Positions 24,671 through 32,664 of a stretch of 64,000 nt of DNA are shown here, piece after piece. The position numbers were made by a program, and so were the translations under genes. This stretch comes from DATBLE01 sp963841405 (GTDB lineage: Bacteria; Actinomycetota; Thermoleophilia; Gaiellales; Gaiellaceae). The DNA lies in contig CAWJCM010000002.1 in the NCBI GenBank assembly GCA_963841405.1, positions 62,001 to 126,000 of the forward strand. Reading direction: 5' to 3'. Within the stretch, counting starts at the first letter, position 1. Each line of letters begins with the position of its first letter. Under the pieces are notes generated by a model. That model was not told the origin of the DNA. It made no database searches and saw only the letters and a list, made by a program, of their open reading frames with translations.

Positions 24671-25698
24671 CGCGGGTGGAGAAAGTCCGCGCGGCGATCG
24701 ACGCGCCGCTGCTCGTCACCAAGTCCGTGAACGTGCTCTGGCTGACGGGCCTGGACAGCTCGAATGCCGCGGTGCTGGTCGAACCCGACCGCCTGCGGAT
24801 CTTCACCGACTTCCGCTACCTGGAGAAGGCGCGCGAGACCGGGGTTGAGGTGGTCGAGATCCCGCGCGGGCTGTTCGGCACGCTGCCGGAGCTGCTGCCG
24901 AAGCGGGTCGCCTTCGAGTCGGAGAGCCTCGTCCACGCGTCGTGGGCTGCGCTCGACGCGGCCGGGATCGAGACCGTGCCGACGGCGCAGCTGCTGGAGG
25001 CGATCCGGGCGGTGAAGGAACCGGAGGAGCTCGACGCGATCCGCAGGGCGGCCGGGATCACCAACGCGACGTTCGAGCGGCTGGCCGCGCAGCGCTTCGT
25101 GGGGCGGACGGAGGCCGAGCTGGCCTGGTGGGTCGAGTCGACCATGCGCGAGCTGGGTGCGGAGGCAGCCGCCTTTCCGCCGATCGTCGCGGCCGGACCG
25201 AACGGGGCGCTGCCGCACGCCGACCCGGGCGCGCGCACGATCGAGGAGGGCCAGACCGTCGTCGTGGACGCCGCCGCGAAGATCGACGGCTATCACTCGG
25301 ACTGCACCAGGACATTCGCCACCGGCCCGCTGCCGGGCGAGCTCGCGCGCTCTTACGAGGCGTGCCTGGCAGGGCAGCTGGCCGGGCTGCACGCAACGCG
25401 GGCGGGGCGTGCCGGCCGCGACGTGGACGCGGTCGCCCGCGAGGTGATCACGGAGGCCGGCTACGGCGAGGTCTTCGCGCACGGCCTCGGTCACGGCGTC
25501 GGCATGGAGATCCACGAGCAGCCGGCGATGCGGCCGGAGAGCGAGGACGTGCTCGCAGTCGACGGCGCGGTCACGGTCGAGCCGGGCATCTACCATCCGG
25601 GCCTCGGCGGGATCAGGATCGAGGACCTGGTGATCATCGGAGAGAATGAGCCCGAGGTGCTGACCACCTTCACCAAGGAACTGGTCACCGTCGGCTGA
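24586..25698 (+). CDS. Xaa-Pro peptidase (M24) with repeat-encoded N-terminus
   Basis: A 370-residue creatinase/aminopeptidase P-type enzyme that removes N-terminal residues next to proline in the cytoplasm. After a creatinase-like N-terminal domain, the pita-bread domain carries metal ligands in VVVDAAAKIDGYHSDCTRTFA (two Asp), HGLGHGVGMEIHE (His), VTVEPGIYHP (Glu) and GGIRIEDLVII (Glu). Residues 1-28 are encoded by the 85-bp repeat shared with hutU; the family fold starts after that, near RVEKVRAAI. ATG overlaps the aroQ stop. It is followed at one base overlap by a hypothetical gene and then efp. Confidence 0.92.
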   Translation: MRDEAELKGDSRAVGIGASQCHDAEGVGARVEKVRAAIDAPLLVTKSVNVLWLTGLDSSNAAVLVEPDRLRIFTDFRYLEKARETGVEVVEIPRGLFGTLPELLPKRVAFESESLVHASWAALDAAGIETVPTAQLLEAIRAVKEPEELDAIRRAAGITNATFERLAAQRFVGRTEAELAWWVESTMRELGAEAAAFPPIVAAGPNGALPHADPGARTIEEGQTVVVDAAAKIDGYHSDCTRTFATGPLPGELARSYEACLAGQLAGLHATRAGRAGRDVDAVAREVITEAGYGEVFAHGLGHGVGMEIHEQPAMRPESEDVLAVDGAVTVEPGIYHPGLGGIRIEDLVIIGENEPEVLTTFTKELVTVG

Positions 25699-26252
25699 TG
25701 GCGACGGCAACCGAGCGGCTGGCCGCGGCGATCGCGTCCCTTCCCTTCGCTCAGCTCCCGCAGGCCTGGGAGGGAGGCTCCCGGCTGAACATTCCGGGGC
25801 TGAGCCCGACCACGCGCGACGATCCCTGGGACACGCTCGCCTCCGCGTCGGCGCAGGGACTCGCCGGGTCGGAGGTCCGCTTCGCCCGCGACCGCGACGG
25901 CCGCACGATCCCGGGCGGCGACTCCGCCCCGGAGGCGCTCGCTCCGCTGGTCCAGGCGGTCCACAGCCACCTGGAGGGGCCGTTCTGGGCGATTGCGGTG
26001 CCCGACGACGACGACGACGAGTGGGTCGTTGCGGCCACACGCGCCGAGATCCTCGACCTTCCCGACGCGGTCGGAAACGAGATCGAGGTCAGCCGCGTCG
26101 GGAGCGAGTTCACGTGCCGCGTCGACGGCGAGGAGTCGGACGGGCAGCTGCCTGCGATCGACGCCCTGCTCGACCGCGAGGGCGGCGACGGCGCCGTCGT
26201 CGCGCACCGCTTCGCCGGCTCGGTCTGGGTCGCCGAGGTGTTCTCGCTCTAG
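25698..26252 (+). CDS. Hypothetical protein between peptidase and efp
   Basis: A 184-residue, probably soluble protein with no family that I recognise. It has a low-complexity acidic run (PDDDDDEW near residue 103), few cysteines and no membrane helix or signal peptide. The ATG shares its first base with the peptidase TGA, so the two are co-translated. The conserved-looking parts are the N-terminal ALEGG-like segment and the C-terminal VVAHRFAGSVWVAEVFSL. No function is proposed. Confidence 0.7.
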   Translation: MATATERLAAAIASLPFAQLPQAWEGGSRLNIPGLSPTTRDDPWDTLASASAQGLAGSEVRFARDRDGRTIPGGDSAPEALAPLVQAVHSHLEGPFWAIAVPDDDDDEWVVAATRAEILDLPDAVGNEIEVSRVGSEFTCRVDGEESDGQLPAIDALLDREGGDGAVVAHRFAGSVWVAEVFSL

Positions 26253-26262
26253 GCCTGCCCGC

Positions 26263-26268
26263 TACACT
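26263..26268 (+). promoter_or_regulatory. -10-like TACACT for efp
   Basis: TACACT ends 9 nt before the efp ATG, so the leader is about 2-3 nt at most. Confidence 0.45.
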
Positions 26269-26277
26269 GCCCCGCCG

Positions 26278-26844
26278 ATGGCCGAGGTCGTCTCCACCAA
26301 CCAGTTCAAGAACGGCATGCACATCGAGCTCGACGGCGAGCCCTGGCGGATCGTCGAGTTCCAGCACGTCAAGCCCGGGAAGGGCGGCGCTTTCGTCCGC
26401 ACGAAGCTGAAGGCGCTCGAGTCGGGCTCGGTCGTCGACCGGACGTTCCGGGCAGGCGAGAAGTTCCCGCGCGTGCACACCGAGGTGAAGAACGTCCAGT
26501 ACCTCTACGACGCCGGCGACGACGTCGTGTTCATGGACGAGGAGAGCTACGAGCAGCTGCAGCTCACTCGTGCGTCGGTCGAGGGTGCACTCGAGTTCCT
26601 GCAGCCCTCGAGCTCGGTGCAGCTGCTGATGGTCGACGGCAAGCCCGCCGGCGTCCAGATGCCGGCCTCCGTCGAGCTCGCCGTCACCGAGACCGAACCG
26701 GGGATCCGCGGAGACACCGTCTCGAACGTGACCAAGGCGGCGACGCTCGAGACCGGTGCGGTCGTCCAGGTGCCGCTGTTCGTGAACATCGGCGACCGCC
26801 TGAAGATCGACCCGCGCGAGAAGCGGTACATAAGTAGAGCCTGA
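26278..26844 (+). CDS. efp: Elongation factor P
   Basis: Relieves ribosome stalling at polyproline. The 188-residue, three-domain protein has the KOW-like N-terminal domain with the modification-site loop VKPGKGGAFVRTKLK, the central domain with YLYDAGDDVVFMDEESYEQL, and the C-terminal signature region (PGIRGDTVSNVTKAATLETGAVVQVPLFV). The loop has Lys at the tip, of the class that may act without EpmA-type lysylation; no modification enzyme is visible nearby. The ATG at 26278 follows a TACACT element. A UUCG hairpin follows the stop. Confidence 0.96.
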   Translation: MAEVVSTNQFKNGMHIELDGEPWRIVEFQHVKPGKGGAFVRTKLKALESGSVVDRTFRAGEKFPRVHTEVKNVQYLYDAGDDVVFMDEESYEQLQLTRASVEGALEFLQPSSSVQLLMVDGKPAGVQMPASVELAVTETEPGIRGDTVSNVTKAATLETGAVVQVPLFVNIGDRLKIDPREKRYISRA

Positions 26845-26862
26845 GCGGGTAGAGGCAGTTCA

Positions 26863-26878
26863 AGCCGTTTCGACGGCT
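26863..26878 (+). terminator. UUCG-tetraloop hairpin after efp
   Basis: AGCCGT and ACGGCT form a perfect 6-bp stem closed by TTCG, 18 nt after the efp stop; an outer GGGT/ACCC pairing is possible. No U-tract. Confidence 0.5.
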
Positions 26879-27008
26879 ACCCGATCGGCCGAGCGCGATC
26901 ACAGGACCGTCCGCGGCGGTGCGGATGAGGAGGCGGCGGTTGTGGAGCAGAGGCGAAGGTGCGTTCGACGACCCGGCAGTGGCGGCCGAGCCCGCGCGTA
27001 GTCGCCCG

Positions 27009-27014
27009 TAGACT
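27009..27014 (+). promoter_or_regulatory. -10-like TAGACT for 27021 gene
   Basis: TAGACT ends 6 nt before GTG 27021, in a 176-bp intergenic gap. Confidence 0.5.
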
Positions 27015-27020
27015 GGGCGC

Positions 27021-27233
27021 GTGCACTACGCCTACGTCACCACCGACGAGAACGGGAACGACGTCGTCGTCGCGCGAGGCGAGTACGTCGAGGGCCTCGA
27101 AACCCCCGACGTCGGCGACACCGTCACTCTCGCGGGCGCGGACGGCGTCGAGCGGCCGTGGAGGATCGTCCGGAAAATCCCGACGGCCTACGCAGGGCAG
27201 ACGCTCTACGTGGAACCGCTCGAGTTCGAGTAG
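27021..27233 (+). CDS. 70-residue hypothetical protein
   Basis: A small acidic soluble protein with no recognised family. It reads MHYAYVTTDENGNDVV and then a beta-rich pattern with VGDTVTLAGADG and PWRIVRKI, ending YVEPLEFE. The pattern of short strands suggests a small barrel fold. Support for a real gene is the strict third-position GC bias and the TAGACT hexamer 6 nt before the GTG. It stands alone upstream of the BCCP fusion gene, which has its own hexamer. Confidence 0.65.
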   Translation: MHYAYVTTDENGNDVVVARGEYVEGLETPDVGDTVTLAGADGVERPWRIVRKIPTAYAGQTLYVEPLEFE

Positions 27234-27238
27234 GGCGG

Positions 27239-27244
27239 TAGGCT
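27239..27244 (+). promoter_or_regulatory. -10-like TAGGCT for the BCCP fusion gene
   Basis: TAGGCT ends 7 nt before GTG 27252. Confidence 0.45.
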
Positions 27245-27251
27245 CCCGTCC

Positions 27252-29066
27252 GTGCCGGCGCTCGTCGACACGACCATTCGCCTGCTCGGACAGGAGCCGC
27301 TCGCGGCCGTGCTGCCGACCTCAGCGCAGCTCGACCTCGCGGAGATCCTCGACGGCGCCGGCTTCGCCTACTTGGAGGTGTCGGGTGGCGGCTGCTTCGA
27401 GTCGGCGGTCAAGCGCGGCGTCGAAAGCCCCTGGGAGCGGATCAGGGCGATCCGCGCACGGACGAGGACGCCGCTCGCGCTCGCGCTCCGCGGCCGGTTC
27501 CTGGTCGGCTCGAGGCCGGTCGGCGGCGACTTCGTCCGCCGCTTCGTCGCGTCGGCGGCCGAGAGCGGGATCGACGTCTTCCGGCTCCACGACCCGCTGA
27601 ACGACGTCTCCAACCTGCGCGAGGCGAGTGAGGCGGTCACCGCCGCCGAGCGCGAGTTCGACGCGGGGCTCGTCTACAGTCCCGGGCCGTCCGGCGAGAC
27701 CGACGCGCTCGTCGCCCAGGCACAGCGCCTCCCGGAGCTCGGCGCCGCCCGCATCCTGATCCACGACCCGTCCGGCTCGCTCGAGCCGCACCGCGTCCGC
27801 GAGCTGGTCGAGGCGATCCGCGACGTGAGCAACCTCCCGGTCGGCTTCTACTGCCAGGGGGCAGGCGGGGGCGCGCTGGCCGCCGCGATCGAGGCGGCCC
27901 GCGCCGGCGTCGACCTGCTCGCCTGTGCCGTGTATCCGGTCGCGCTCGTCCTGCATCGCGCGTCGGGCGAGGCGCTGGCGAGCGTCCTGGACGGCCTCGG
28001 CCTCGAGACGGGCGTCTCCACCGACCCGCTCTGGCGCGGGTCGGATCTCGTCGACGAGCACATCAGCGACCAGCCTGTCGCCCCGCTCGCCCCGCGCATC
28101 GCCACCCGGGCGGCCGAGCACAGCCTGCCGGCCGGGCTGATCGCGGCGATCGACCTCCACCTGCGGACGCAGGCAGCAGGCGACCGCCTCGACGAGGTGC
28201 TCGCCGAGCTGGAGACGATCCGGGCCGAGGTCGGATCGCCGCCGCTCGCGGCTCCGATCGGCCAGGTGCTCGCCTCGCAGGCGCTCCTGCACGTGCTCGC
28301 CGCCGACCGCTACCAGACCGTCGTCGACGAGCTGCGGGCGCTGATCCAGGGGCGGTACGGCTCGCCTCCCGCCTCCGTCTCGCCCGCCGTCGAGCGCGCG
28401 GTGTCGCTGCTCTCGAACGGGGCGCCCGCCGAGGAGACGCCCGATCTCGACGAGCTGCGCAAGCGCCACAAGGGCCTCGCCGCCAGCGAGGAGGAGCTCC
28501 TGCTGCTCGCGCTCTTCGGCGACGACGCCGAGCCGCTTCTCCGCACGATTCGCGGACGCGGCACCCAGGAGTCGCTCGAAGGGGCCGGGGTCGACGCGAG
28601 CCGCGCCGAGCGGATCCGCGAGATCGTGCGCATCGTCCAGGACTCCGGCGTCGGCGAGGTGACGATCGAGGACGCCGGTCTCCGCGTCACCGTCCGGCGG
28701 ACGCCGGAGGCGGGGGAGGGTGTCATCGCCGCACCCGCGCCGCCGCCGTCCCCGGAGGAGGAGACGACCGCAGCCGCGCCGCCGGCGCCGCCGCTCGATC
28801 CAGGCGTGATCAAAGTCGAGGCGCCGATGGTCGGCACCTTCTACCGCGCCTCCTCGCCGGGCGCGCCGCCGTTCGTCGAGGAGGGCGACGCCGTCGGCGC
28901 AGGCCAGACCCTCTGCATCCTCGAGGCGATGAAGCTGATGAACGAGGTCAAGGCGGAGGAGGAGGGCGTCGTCACCCGGATCCACCCCGAGAACGGCCAG
29001 CCGGTGGAGTACGGCCAGCTGCTCTTCGAGCTCGAGCCCGTCAACGGCCGGCCTCTCGGACTTTGA
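27252..29066 (+). CDS. accB: Degenerate carboxyltransferase domain fused to biotin carboxyl carrier protein
   Basis: A 604-residue fusion. The first 430 or so residues follow the TIM-barrel layout of pyruvate carboxylase/oxaloacetate decarboxylase CT domains, but the four metal positions are changed: the Asp after DTT(L)R is Leu11, the carbamylated Lys is His171 (IHDPSG), and the HxH ligands are Tyr200 and Gln202 (YCQG). The C-terminal part is an AccB-type BCCP: IVRIVQDSGVGEVTIEDAG, a Pro/Ala-rich linker, and the biotin site EAMKLMNEV with Lys561. With accC just downstream it is probably the carrier of an acyl-CoA carboxylase; the CT-like part is likely non-catalytic. The gene symbol refers to the carrier domain. 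Confidence 0.85.
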   Translation: MPALVDTTIRLLGQEPLAAVLPTSAQLDLAEILDGAGFAYLEVSGGGCFESAVKRGVESPWERIRAIRARTRTPLALALRGRFLVGSRPVGGDFVRRFVASAAESGIDVFRLHDPLNDVSNLREASEAVTAAEREFDAGLVYSPGPSGETDALVAQAQRLPELGAARILIHDPSGSLEPHRVRELVEAIRDVSNLPVGFYCQGAGGGALAAAIEAARAGVDLLACAVYPVALVLHRASGEALASVLDGLGLETGVSTDPLWRGSDLVDEHISDQPVAPLAPRIATRAAEHSLPAGLIAAIDLHLRTQAAGDRLDEVLAELETIRAEVGSPPLAAPIGQVLASQALLHVLAADRYQTVVDELRALIQGRYGSPPASVSPAVERAVSLLSNGAPAEETPDLDELRKRHKGLAASEEELLLLALFGDDAEPLLRTIRGRGTQESLEGAGVDASRAERIREIVRIVQDSGVGEVTIEDAGLRVTVRRTPEAGEGVIAAPAPPPSPEEETTAAAPPAPPLDPGVIKVEAPMVGTFYRASSPGAPPFVEEGDAVGAGQTLCILEAMKLMNEVKAEEEGVVTRIHPENGQPVEYGQLLFELEPVNGRPLGL

Positions 29067-29067
29067 C

Positions 29068-29092
29068 GTGGGGGAACCCCTGGTTCCCCCAC
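29068..29092 (+). repeat. Palindromic intergenic repeat, copy 1 (11-bp stem)
   Basis: GTGGGGGAACC and GGTTCCCCCAC pair perfectly around CCT, starting 2 nt after the BCCP stop. A related palindrome with similar flanks follows steA at 36259. It probably also acts as a terminator-like hairpin. The rest of the 192-bp gap to accC holds another short hairpin (GCCGGGC/GCCCGGC at 29190-29207) and nothing else recognised. Confidence 0.6.
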
Positions 29093-29258
29093 GGACCCAC
29101 TCCTCGCCGGCGGACGCGTTGCTTCCTCTCGTAGCTGGGCCGGACGCTGCAGGGGTGATCCGGCTGTTGCCTCTCCGCTGGGTGCCTCCCGCCGGGCAGA
29201 GCCCGGCTCCGGCGGTCACTCGCTCCGGCGCGAGAGCGGCAAGCCGGAGCTGACGCCC

Positions 29259-30596
29259 ATGTTCACGCGAGTCCTAGTGGCCAACCGGGGCGAGATCGCC
29301 GTCCGCCTCATCCGGGCGCTGCACGAGCTGGGGATCGAGGCGGTCGCGGTCTATTCCACCGCCGACGCCGACGCCCTGCACGTGCGGCTCGCAGACCGCG
29401 CCGTGTGCATCGGCCCGCCGCCGCCCGCCCAGAGCTACCTGAACATCCCGTCCGTGGTCGCCGCAGCGGAGACGACCGCCTGTCAGGCCGTCCATCCCGG
29501 CTACGGCTTCCTGTCCGAGCGGCCGGAGTTCGTCCGCGCCTGCGAGGAGAACGACCTCGTCTTCGTCGGCCCCGACGCCGACGTCATGGCGCGGATGGGC
29601 GACAAGGTGCAGGCGAAGACCGCCATGCGCGAGGCCGGCGTGCCGCTCGTTCCCGGCACCGAAGCTGCGACCACGCTCGCGCAGGCCCGCGAGCTGGCAC
29701 CCGAGATCGGCTTTCCGCTCCTGCTCAAGGCGGCAGCCGGCGGCGGGGGACGCGGGATGCGGCTGGTGCAATCCCCAGGCGAGCTCGAGAACGCGTTCGC
29801 GACCGCGTCGGCCGAGGCGGACTCAGCCTTCGGGGACGGTAGCCTCTACGTCGAGAAGGCGCTCGTCCCCGCCCGGCACGTGGAGATCCAGGTGCTTGCC
29901 GACGCCGCCGGAGGCGTGCTCACCCTCGGCGAGCGCGAGTGCTCGATCCAGCGCCGTCACCAGAAGCTGATCGAGGAGTCGCCCTCGCCCGCTCTGACGC
30001 CGGAGCTGCGCGAGGAGATGGAGGCGGCCGCCGAGCGGGCCTGCCGCGAGACCGGCTACACGAACGCCGGCACGCTCGAGTTCCTGCTCGGCCCCGACCG
30101 GGCCTTCTACTTCATCGAGCTGAACGCCCGGCTGCAGGTCGAGCACCCCGTGACGGAGCTTGTCACCGGCGTCGACATCGTCCGCGAGCAGCTGCGGATC
30201 GCGGCGGGCGATCGGCTGGCCACGCCGGGCCGCGCCCCCCGTTCCGGGCATGCGATCGAGATCCGCATCAACGCGGAGGACCCGGCGCGCGGCTTCGCAC
30301 CGTCGCCCGGGCGGATCGAGCGCCTGCGCGCCCCGGGCGGCCCCGGGGTCCGGCTGGACACGCACGTCGACTCGGGCGCGACCATCCCGCCGCACTACGA
30401 CTCCCTGATCGGCAAGCTCGTCGTGTGGGACTCCGACCGGCCGGCGGCGATCGCCCGCGGCCTGCGTGCGCTCGGCGAGCTCGAGATCGAGGGGGTCGCG
30501 ACCACACGCGACTTCGCCCGGGACGTCCTGCTCAGCGAGGCATTCGCGAGCGGCGAGTACACGACCTCCTACGTCGACGAGCTGGGGTCGGCGTGA
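29259..30596 (+). CDS. accC: Biotin carboxylase subunit
   Basis: Carboxylates the biotin of BCCP using ATP and bicarbonate. The 445-residue ATP-grasp enzyme shows the N-terminal Rossmann-like start (VLVANRGEIAVRLIRAL), VHPGYGFLSERPEF, the glycine-rich loop AAGGGGRGMRLV, EKALVPARHVEIQVLAD, the QRRHQKLIEESPSP loop and the catalytic NARLQVEHPVTE. Partner of the BCCP fusion upstream. The start ATG has a modest GGAG 9 nt upstream. Its TGA overlaps the nusB GTG. Confidence 0.96.
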   Translation: MFTRVLVANRGEIAVRLIRALHELGIEAVAVYSTADADALHVRLADRAVCIGPPPPAQSYLNIPSVVAAAETTACQAVHPGYGFLSERPEFVRACEENDLVFVGPDADVMARMGDKVQAKTAMREAGVPLVPGTEAATTLAQARELAPEIGFPLLLKAAAGGGGRGMRLVQSPGELENAFATASAEADSAFGDGSLYVEKALVPARHVEIQVLADAAGGVLTLGERECSIQRRHQKLIEESPSPALTPELREEMEAAAERACRETGYTNAGTLEFLLGPDRAFYFIELNARLQVEHPVTELVTGVDIVREQLRIAAGDRLATPGRAPRSGHAIEIRINAEDPARGFAPSPGRIERLRAPGGPGVRLDTHVDSGATIPPHYDSLIGKLVVWDSDRPAAIARGLRALGELEIEGVATTRDFARDVLLSEAFASGEYTTSYVDELGSA

Positions 30597-30970
30597 CGCT
30601 CTCCCGCCGGGCGGCCCGCCGCACCGCGCTCTTCCTCCTCTACCAGTGGGACCTGACCGGCCAGCCGATCGGCACAAACTACGAGGGCGAGATCGACGAC
30701 TTCGCCCGCAACCTGGCCGAGTCGGTCGCGGCGCAGGAGGACGAGCTGGACGCGAGGATCTCCGCCGTCTCGGGTGACTGGCCGGCTGGCCAGCTGGGCA
30801 CGCTGGAGCGGAACGTCCTCCGCATCGGCATCCACGAGCTCGATGAAGGTACGGTCCCGCTGGAAGTGGTGATCGACGAGGCAGTGACGCTGGCGAAGCG
30901 GTACTCGTCCGAGGACGCGGGCCGGCTCGTGAACGGGATTCTCGCGGCGATCGCGCGCGAGGCCGCATGA
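30593..30970 (+). CDS. nusB: Transcription antitermination protein NusB
   Basis: Binds boxA RNA with S10 during rRNA transcription. The 125-residue all-helical protein shows the family start (SRRAARRTALFLLYQWDLTG) and the conserved end (LRIGIHELDEGTVPLEVVIDEAVTLAKRYSSEDAGRLVNGILAAI). GTG start overlaps the accC stop; the TGA overlaps the ATG of the xseB-like gene. efp-accB-accC-nusB is a frequent order in Gram-positives. Confidence 0.95.
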   Translation: MTLSRRAARRTALFLLYQWDLTGQPIGTNYEGEIDDFARNLAESVAAQEDELDARISAVSGDWPAGQLGTLERNVLRIGIHELDEGTVPLEVVIDEAVTLAKRYSSEDAGRLVNGILAAIAREAA

Positions 30971-31134
30971 CCCTGCAGGAGAAGGTCGACCGGCTGGAGG
31001 GGCTCCGCCGGCAGCTGGAGGGCTGCGAGTCGCTCGAGGACGCCGTCGATCTGCTCGCCGAGTTCGACGCGGCCGCCAAGGACCTGATCGACGCGATCGA
31101 CCAGGCGAAGCGGGAATCCGATGCACAGCCCTGA
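30967..31134 (+). CDS. xseB: Small XseB-like protein (exodeoxyribonuclease VII small subunit)
   Basis: A 55-residue helical protein: LQEKVDRLEGLRRQLEGCES, LEDAVDLLAEFDAAAKDL and IDQAKRE match the two-helix pattern of XseB (paired Leu, then a Glu/Leu-rich first helix and a second helix with a Lys/Glu end). It overlaps nusB (ATGA) and the prenyl synthase start (14 nt), and xseB next to ispA is a widespread arrangement. The large subunit xseA is not in this window, so a solo small helical protein with another role is possible. Confidence 0.65.
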   Translation: MTLQEKVDRLEGLRRQLEGCESLEDAVDLLAEFDAAAKDLIDAIDQAKRESDAQP

Positions 31135-31891
31135 CGAGCTGAAGGAGCTGGTCGTGGAGGCGCTCGAAGAGCTCGAGCTCTGGCCCGAGCTCGGCGGCCA
31201 GCGGGAGTCTGCCCGGTACGCCCTGGAGATGGGCGGCAAGCGCATCCGTCCCGTGATCTCGCTCGCCGTCGGCGAGGCGCTCGACGCGCCGCCCGAGCAG
31301 CTGATGCCGGCTGCGGTCGCGATCGAGCTCGTGCACAACTTCTCGCTCGTCCATGACGACCTGCCGTCGCTGGACGACGACGAGGAGCGCCGCGGCAAGC
31401 CGAGCGTCTGGGCGGCGTTCGGTGAAGGCAAGGCGCTGCTCGCCGGCGACGCACTCCTGGCGGAGGCGTTCCGGCTCGCCTGCTCGTACCCCACCACGGA
31501 GGTCGCGCGGGAGCTGGCCGAGGCGACGCTCGGGATGATCGGCGGCCAGTACCTCGACACGATGGAGCCGGGCACCGACCTGGAGACCGTGCACCGGCTG
31601 AAGACCGGCTGTCTCTTCTACGCGTCGGTCACGCTGGCGCTCTGGGCGGCCGGCCTGCCGCGCGAGGAGCAAGGTGCCTGGCGTGACTTCGCGGGCGAGC
31701 TCGGAATGCTCTTCCAGGTCGTCGACGACATCCTCGATGCGGACGGGTACGTGCTCGAGGAGGGCGAGGAGGCGGCCAGGACGCGCGCGAACCGCGCCGC
31801 GGAGCGCGCGCTCGCGCTGCTGCTCGAAGTTCCGGTAGACACCTCTGTGCTGGCCGAGATCGTCAACGGCCTGGCCGTCCGAACTGCCTAG
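31121..31891 (+). CDS. ispA: Short-chain polyprenyl diphosphate synthase
   Basis: Condenses isopentenyl diphosphate with allylic diphosphates, probably to farnesyl or geranylgeranyl diphosphate. The first Asp-rich motif is DDLPSLDDDEERRG and the second is FQVVDDILDADG. GGKRIRPV and the GEGKALLAGDALL region complete the active site. It has 256 residues, about 30-40 shorter than usual, with the C-terminal lid (after the second motif) reduced. Chain length cannot be fixed from sequence alone. It overlaps the xseB-like gene and lies 8 nt before tlyA. Confidence 0.92.
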   Translation: MHSPDELKELVVEALEELELWPELGGQRESARYALEMGGKRIRPVISLAVGEALDAPPEQLMPAAVAIELVHNFSLVHDDLPSLDDDEERRGKPSVWAAFGEGKALLAGDALLAEAFRLACSYPTTEVARELAEATLGMIGGQYLDTMEPGTDLETVHRLKTGCLFYASVTLALWAAGLPREEQGAWRDFAGELGMLFQVVDDILDADGYVLEEGEEAARTRANRAAERALALLLEVPVDTSVLAEIVNGLAVRTA

Positions 31892-31899
31892 CGCTGCCG

Positions 31900-32664
31900 A
31901 TGAAGAAGCGCCTGGACGTCCTCCTCGTCGAGCGCGGGCTCGCGGAGTCCCGCGCCCAGGCGCAGGCGCTGATCCTCGCCGGCCTCGTTCGCGGCCATTC
32001 GAAGGCCGGCGAGCAGGTCGACGAGGCCGTCCGGCTGGCCGTCGAGCGCGGGCCGAGGTTCGTCTCCCGTGGCGGCGAGAAGCTCGACCACGCACTCGAC
32101 GCGTTCGACGTCGATCCGGCGGGCCGCGACTGCCTGGACGTGGGCGCCTCCACGGGCGGCTTCACCGACGTCCTCCTCCAGCGCGGCGCCGCGCGCGTGA
32201 TCGCTCTCGACGTCGGATACGGGCAACTCCACCCCCGCCTCCGAGCCGACCCGCACGTGACCGTGCTCGAGCGGGTGAACGCCCGCGAGCTGGCCGGGCT
32301 GCCGTTCGCACCGGACCTGGTCGTCTGCGACGTGTCCTTCATCTCCGTGACGAAGGCGCTCCCGCCTGCGCTCGGGCTGGCCGAACCGGGCTGGGAGGCG
32401 GTCGTGCTGGTGAAGCCGCAGTTCGAGGCCGGCCGCGGCGAGGTCGGCAAGGGCGGCGTTGTCACCTCGCGCGAGACGCGAACGAGAGTGGCACGAGAGG
32501 TCGCCGAAGCGGCTCTCGGCTGGGGTGCCGAGGTCGCGGGCGTCGTAGACTCCGGCCTACCCGGACCGAAGGGAAACCGTGAGCTCTTCCTCCATCTCCG
32601 ACACCGACCGGGAGCCCGCCTCGACGCCGACCTCGACCGCTGGATCGATGACGCCGTCGGCTGA
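31900..32664 (+). CDS. tlyA: TlyA-family S4-domain rRNA methyltransferase
   Basis: A 254-residue 2'-O-methyltransferase that in mycobacteria modifies 16S and 23S rRNA and sets capreomycin sensitivity. An S4 RNA-binding domain (KKRLDVLLVERGLAESRAQAQ) is followed by the SAM motif CLDVGASTGGFTDVLLQRGA, the VCDVSFIS active-site region and LVKPQFEAGRGEVGKGGVV. First gene of the conserved tlyA-nadK-recN-steA-steB-pyrG block. The upstream ispA TAG lies 11 nt before the ATG. Confidence 0.95.
   Translation: MKKRLDVLLVERGLAESRAQAQALILAGLVRGHSKAGEQVDEAVRLAVERGPRFVSRGGEKLDHALDAFDVDPAGRDCLDVGASTGGFTDVLLQRGAARVIALDVGYGQLHPRLRADPHVTVLERVNARELAGLPFAPDLVVCDVSFISVTKALPPALGLAEPGWEAVVLVKPQFEAGRGEVGKGGVVTSRETRTRVAREVAEAALGWGAEVAGVVDSGLPGPKGNRELFLHLRHRPGARLDADLDRWIDDAVG

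Noticed and set aside
32579..32647. Upstream GTG start for nadK
   Set aside because: It would overlap tlyA by 86 nt and add a Ser/Thr-rich leader without family support.
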